Origin: Clitopilus passeckerianus | Taxonomy: Eukaryota > Basidiomycota > Agaricomycetes > Agaricales > Entolomataceae | NCBI GenBank assembly: GCA_944990035.1 | Contig: CALYLX010000067.1 | Coordinates: forward strand, 186,001 to 250,000 | DNA: 64,000 nucleotides | Direction: 5' to 3' | Shown: in pieces, positions 59,354 to 64,000 of the stretch | Numbering within the stretch: the stretch's first letter is position 1 | Layout of the letters: the number at the start of each line of letters is the position of its first letter | Translations under genes and position numbers: made by a program | Notes under the pieces: generated by a model | Database searches by the model: none | Told to the model about the DNA's origin: nothing | What the model saw: the letters and a program-made list of their open reading frames with translations, nothing else

Positions 59354-61584
59354 TCAAACAGTATACTCCTTTGCTTCTTTCATGATATCTTCTGCCTCGG
59401 GGAACCTGTATTTGATCTCGCAAGAGAAGGGCTTGGGCCGCCTGAGGTAAGGTTAGGATGAGTATGAGGGCTATCGCAAGCTGACGGAGAACCTACAGGA
59501 CCATGCCGCCAGTGACGGTATCAAAAGTATCAGGGATCATATCATTGCCTGTATCGTCTTTTGATGGTATTACATTTGCTGCCCATAGCAATCTTGCGAT
59601 TGCCAAGAATAGGGAGTTGTTCGCAACGTGCCGGCCAACACAGGTCCTGGAGGTGACCAGTCAGCATCAGAATCATAGAACTGCCTGAATAGATTATACG
59701 AACCGATGACCAAACCCGTACATCCAGTGTCCTATTGAATACGAAACATTAAGCCCGTGTATCAGCTATATGCAACGATTCAACTTTACCTTCTGCAAAA
59801 TAATCAGTAAGCAGTTTGTCAATTTGGATAGTTATACTTACCATCTTTGTTCTCCTTTGAGATATGGGGATTATCGATGTATCGGTCAGGATTGAAATCG
59901 TCAGCATCGGGACCCTGTGGAAGAAGAGTCAGCCGAGAACCAAATGTGCAACCAATACACTCACGAAAACATCTGGATCCCGGTTGATCGTCCTAAGGAA
60001 ATTGGGTAAGATTGACTTCACTTTCTCGAGGAAGTAAAGGAACTGACCAAAGGTTCGAGAAGCAGATGGTACCTTTAGGAATGAAATAACCATTATACGA
60101 GTCGTTCTTCCGACTGTTTAGCACGAGGAAAGCCATTTGATTAGTTGAAAGCGCACCTCTGAAGTATAATGGTGGATTCCAAGCGGAAGTACAGCTCTCC
60201 ATCGAAGGGCCTCTCGAACCGTAGCCTCAATATACGGCAACTCTGCGCGATCCTTAATGCCAGGGAGGCGAGATCGTCCAACTACGGCATCAACTTCCTC
60301 CTGGCAGCGTTTCTGCTTGTCAGGATACACAATCATCGCTAGAAGAAACCATGACAAGACTGAGGAGGTCGTCTCGGCACCGGCGGCGCTGCATGTGTTT
60401 GAGCCTGCTGATCAAGAATACCGCAAATGAACTTACAAGAGCGTCGCGCAGAGCCAAGCGGACTCTCTATCATTGAGACCATGCCTTTCCCTGTCCCTGA
60501 CCAGAGAGGCAGCAAAACTCGGTCGATCATCTCCTTCATTCTTGGTAAAAGTCAGCGAATTATCCATGATTAGAATCCGGAAGTGTACATACAATTCGAC
60601 GCTCAACGTCATTAAACAAGCCTTCAAAAAGTCGCGTAAAGCCTTGGAATCCAGCCTCGGCATCCCTCTTCCACTTCGCGAACCTGCTGGGAATATACAT
60701 CATCCAAGGAAAGAACTCCACGAGATGCGAGCCTGGATATGCAGAGTGTATGAGCCTGTCGATGAAGTTGTTCACTTCGGCAATGGATGGATCTTCGGCC
60801 GATTGAAGAGTAGGCGCATCATAGGTGACTGAGAACACGCTCGAAGCAGTGAAGCTAGATAGAGGTGGCAATTGATTGATGAAGTCTGACTGGACGCAAA
60901 TGGATGCTCAAGCACTCACCGTTTGATTTCGGCATCCCAATCAGCAGGATTCCGAAGTAGACCGTCGACTAAGAGAGTCACCTCCTTATCAAGAATGGGT
61001 TGGAATCTCGCGGCGGCCGGCCTGTTCAAGGCCTCGTGGGCTGCTCTTCTCATCCGTTTCCAGCTAAGAATAACGTCAGCGGCTTTCACTCTGAGCACGG
61101 CATGATGAACGAACATCAGGCTTTGCTTCGCGAAGACGATCATCAGACTTCCAGTGAGAATTTCTGAAGCGACTGAAAGGACCAGTTAAGGGGTCGTATT
61201 GGGAATATAATCGTGTCAGTCGCGTACCTATCCATCGAGGGCGGTCGCTATAGATAGATGCACGGCGATTGAGTAGGTCAGCCGCTACCTTTGAGTCGTT
61301 CAGCAACAGAATCCCCTGGCCCGCCACGTTGATGTACACTAATGGACCTACAAGGATAAGTCCATGTTCAGTACGAGAGAGAGATTATGCATACCATATT
61401 GTTGTTTCCATTCTTCAGCTTTTGTCCACATCGACAGCGACAATTGGAAGATATTCCCTAGGAGAGGTAAACCCTTTGGTCCAGGAGGTAAAGGCCCGTT
61501 CCTGCGGGCCTTGAGTGTCTGCCAGACGTGTATTGCCAGCACGAAGGCGGAAGTGTAGAGTACAAGCTCGGAGGTCGAAGTCAT
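59354..61584 (-). CDS. Cytochrome P450 monooxygenase
   Basis: Multi-exon microsomal P450 of about 500 residues that inserts oxygen into small molecules using electrons from P450 reductase. N-terminal anchor LVLYTSAFVLAIHVWQTLKA, then the proline-rich hinge GPLPPGPKGLPLLGN. The I-helix reads AGAETTSSVLSW, with Glu in place of the usual Asp. The K-helix ExxR motif is in YIEATVREALRW. The heme-binding loop crosses an intron: YGFGHR joined to TCVGRHVANN, with the cysteine ligand and a Tyr replacing the usual Phe. The last exon ends RFPEAEDIMKEAKEYTV with the stop at 59354-59356. Its position next to the terpene synthase makes terpene hydroxylation the likely role. Start at ATG 61584. Confidence 0.88.
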
Positions 61585-62386
61585 GGTGAAGAAAGTGACA
61601 AAACGTCAGGCAAGAAACAGGATGCGAATGGAGTCTATTGTCGTCTCATTTCTACCCAGACCGTTGGCGGATTCTGTCATAGCCCGACAGAGCCCGACTC
61701 GTTCAAGACCGGTATCTTTAGAATCCATCATGATTGAAGGAACGCTAATCGTTTGTTACGCCACGAGTTACGCAGATGTGCCTAGGTTTCCAAATCAATT
61801 GGCTGTGAGGGCACGAGGCATGGTGAAGATCACATATTGAGCCAAGCGCACAGGAATAGGTTCCACTCATCAGGGTTCGTTTCTGAATACAAGGACCGAT
61901 GTGAACGAAGCAGGGTGCCCTAATCGGCAGAAAAACCTCCGATTAGCATTACGTTTCAGCACATCAATATGTGTAATCGGGAGGTGGCTTAGATTTTGTG
62001 TCCTATCAACTGTGCAAATATACGGAGGTTTTATAGAGAAATATCCTGCTGACTAGTATATGTAAGTTTCTCGTGTATGTAGCTGATCGAGGAGAATGTA
62101 GACTTGAGAGTGCTCGCCCTGGCACTGGCGAGCAAGAAACGATGAGAGCGTTTGATTGGTTCGGATACTGTACTTCCGAAGGCGTTCAAAACAATCAAGT
62201 GTAAGCATCAGCAGTCTTCCGAGTCCCGACTATGAGGGCCGCCAAGCCGGGGCCTGCCAATTGCCATGATCTCGACGGAGGGATACGTCGACTTTTACAG
62301 GTTTCTCAAAAGGCCATATTATGATTCGATGGCTGGTCCGTATGTATGTAGCCTTATACTGTACCAGCTTGATTTGAAGATCGTTT
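61585..62386. other. P450 upstream region
   Basis: Upstream of the P450 start. Holds the symmetrical CGG-N11-CCG element at 61920-61946. No gene was recognised in the rest. Confidence 0.5.
61920..61946. promoter_or_regulatory. CGG-N11-CCG palindrome
   Basis: CTAATCGG and CCGATTAG, perfect 8-base arms separated by 11 bases (CAGAAAAACCT). CGG triplets spaced by a fixed gap are the classic target of dimeric Zn2Cys6 fungal regulators; N11 is the Gal4 spacing. It lies about 340 bases upstream of the P450 start. Binding is inference. Confidence 0.45.
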
Positions 62387-62435
62387 GGAAAGCAGCGAGG
62401 GTAGTTCAAGACTTGAACTACCCTCGTTGGTTTCC
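62387..62435. repeat. Long palindrome 1
   Basis: Inverted repeat with 24-base arms, 22 matching, around a one-base centre. The core arm is GAGGGTAGTTCAAG. It lies 3' of the decayed zinc-finger copy and shares its outer arm (GGAAAGCA, GAGGGTAG) with the palindrome at 63278. Confidence 0.75.
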
Positions 62436-62718
62436 ACAAACACAGATCCGGAACGTACATGCCTATTTCTCTCAACAACTAGTAATCGCGATCGTCATAG
62501 TCGCCAATCATATCGAACCCATACGTCTGCATCGCATATAATCCCGCAGCCCTCATCGAGCCTCCGTATGATGCATATCCTTATCCCCTACTAGCTCGAC
62601 GTATCATTCCATCCTCAGGATCATCCCCTAAGCTTGCGTACATGAAATCTTCGCACTCTGCAGGAGGCATAGAATCGAAATCACGGTTGGCTATAGGTGT
62701 GCCTGACATTAGCCGTGC

Positions 62719-62970
62719 TCAAAAGACAAAATTCATCACATGCCTCTGCCTTTTCCTCTTCCCTTGCGTTTGGCCTTGCCTGTGGTACCTTGTCTCGTTG
62801 GAATTGCCGTTGTTTGGGTCACGGCGTGAATTGGCTGAATAGCAGACTGGCCCACGGTTTGACTCGCCGTCGATGCGGTTGCGTTTTGCAACTTCCTCTG
62901 ATGTAGAGCGGTTACCTACAGACATGGACTTAGTGCACACTGTACACAACCAGGCATTTGGATGGTTCAT
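62719..62970 (-). pseudogene. Decayed small zinc-finger gene, copy 1
   Basis: From ATG 62970 the frame reads MNHPNAWLCTVCTKSMSVGN, matching the copy at 63866, but after this the paired histidines of the finger are absent (STSEEVAKRNRI). Beyond it, a different frame carries the paralogous linker (QSAIQPIHAVTQTTAIPTRQ) and a basic end KAKRKGRGKGRGM. The shift is explained by a small indel near 62915. The C2H2-type finger is therefore probably non-functional. A short acidic frame further 3' (62640-62690) may be a decayed tail. Confidence 0.5.
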
Positions 62971-63277
62971 GTTGGTAGTAACAGAGTGGGTGTGAAACAA
63001 AAGCCACATCTTGCTGGCCTTATATATTAGGTTGGAGTCGAGAAGAAGCGCTCGAAAGAGGTCACAAGGTCTGATATGAGAGATCCTGGGTAACGCAGTA
63101 ATGTACAGAGGCCTGATTCGGGGTGACGTGAGGGTATTTAACAAAGGATGAGCAAACGTTTCTACAGAGCCACTCCGACACCAAAAAGTTGAGCATTGAG
63201 AGCCTACAACGTATTGGCCCAAGAACTGGCCCGTCCTTACTCGTATGCCTCACCCGCTTTGGAAGAATTGACAAATC

Positions 63278-63325
63278 TGAAAGCAACGAGGGTAGATCGT
63301 GGTTGATCTACCCTCTTTGCTTTCC
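63278..63325. repeat. Long palindrome 2
   Basis: Inverted repeat with 21-base arms, 19 matching, around a six-base loop; the core arm is GAGGGTAGATC. It lies directly 3' of the zinc-finger gene ending at 63376, in the same relative place as palindrome 1. Confidence 0.75.
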
Positions 63326-63375
63326 ATACCATACATAATTAGAACGTACATCTCATACATAAATATTCTCCTCGA

Positions 63376-63866
63376 CTAGGAATCCTGAATTGCACGGGAC
63401 GTTTGTTTCTTTCCTTGCTTCTTTCCTTGCTTCTTTCCTTGCTTCTTTGTCACAGATGGCTTCGTCTTTCCCTTCGACTTATCGCGTGGCCATTCCTCAT
63501 ATGGCCACGGAGGCAAGAATCGCTGTTTACCCGGGAGGTAAAACGTATACAACTGCTCTCTGACCTCCTCTACCGATCGATCGAGGGAGAAATCGAGTAC
63601 TAGAGCATGAATCATGTTAGCCCTACTCTCGGGGACAAAGTAGCGGCCATGCCTCCATCGAGTCTGTGATTGCCAGCGGTCTTTCGTCCAGCCTGTTTCG
63701 CTGGTACGGTCTGAGTCGCATGTACGACTTGATTCGCCCCTACAGCCTGATTCGCTGGGAGACCTGCTCTTCTCCTGTGTTTTTTCCCGCCTTCGTGTGA
63801 GAGACGGCTGCCAACAGACATCGATTGGTGGCACACCGTGCATGTCCAGTTGTTGGCGTTGTTCAT
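63376..63866 (-). CDS. Small C2H2-type zinc-finger protein, copy 2
   Basis: From ATG 63866 (MNNANNWTCTVCHQSMSVGS) the protein has one finger of the pattern C-x2-C ... H-x5-H (SHEGGKKH), like the single fingers in basidiomycete proteins that may bind RNA or DNA. A linker of Gln/Ala/Val repeats follows. The first frame closes at 63612. A second frame continues with FVPESRANMIHALVLDFSLD, REQLYTFYLPGKQRFLPPWP and a basic repeat of KKQG, stopping at 63376. An intron or frameshift must join the two; I could not settle which. No family with known function was recognised. The upstream block GAGAAGAAGCGC and GGTCACAAG recurs before copy 1. Confidence 0.5.
63405..63448. repeat. 12-base tandem repeat
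   Basis: About three and a half copies of a 12-base unit (TTCTTTCCTTGC) near the 3' end of the zinc-finger gene, encoding a repeated KKQG on the minus strand. Such repeats expand by slippage. Confidence 0.7.
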
Positions 63867-64000
63867 GATGGTGGTAAGAGAGCAGGTACGAACCCAGGTA
63901 CTGTGGGACGTATTACGGTCTTGATCTCATGACCCCACCGAGAAGAAGCGCCCAATCCGGGTCACAAGACAGAAAACTGATTCCAGAGGTCTGGAATGAT

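Overview
The window reads as nuclear DNA of a filamentous basidiomycete, most likely an Agaricomycete. Protein-coding genes are split by many short GT-AG introns of about 50-70 nt and both strands are densely coded. The protein families are typical of mushroom-forming fungi: a NACHT-WD40 receptor, a DUF6534 membrane protein, a PD-(D/E)XK-like relic, WW-like membrane proteins, and a clade-type sesquiterpene synthase with a P450 and a GMC oxidoreductase. I saw no tRNA, rRNA, CRISPR array or intact transposon. Exon joins were inferred by eye from splice signals and family resemblance.

Layout. 0.6-13.1 kb: two convergent pairs of DUF1349 genes bracket a Ser/Thr-rich single-pass membrane protein and a very large NLR-like gene (C2-like region, NACHT, about 14 WD40 repeats). 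13.6-22.5 kb: a thiamine-diphosphate enzyme is followed by a cluster of ICMT-type methyltransferases, five intact and one decayed, built partly by duplication of a convergent pair. 23-30 kb: a six-hairpin glycosidase gene with an early in-frame stop, a conserved low-complexity protein, a small beta-trefoil lectin, and a frameshifted PD-(D/E)XK-like pseudogene. 30.8-43.5 kb: two paralogous WW-like membrane proteins flank the TFIIIC TPR subunit gene, followed by a separate acidic membrane protein. 44.5-61.6 kb: an ABCC transporter, a GMC oxidoreductase, a DUF6534 membrane protein, a sesquiterpene synthase and a cytochrome P450. 62.4-63.9 kb: two tandem copies of a small zinc-finger gene, one decayed, each followed by a related long palindrome.

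How it may work together. The clearest functional unit is the terpene region. The synthase would make a sesquiterpene scaffold, the P450 and GMC enzyme could oxidise it, and the ABCC pump could export it. A perfect CGG-N11-CCG palindrome lies upstream of the P450. The rest looks like an accessory region shaped by local duplication and decay: duplicated convergent pairs, tandem copies, premature stops and frameshifts occur at several loci. Some lesions could be consensus errors, above all one in a 9-base homopolymer.
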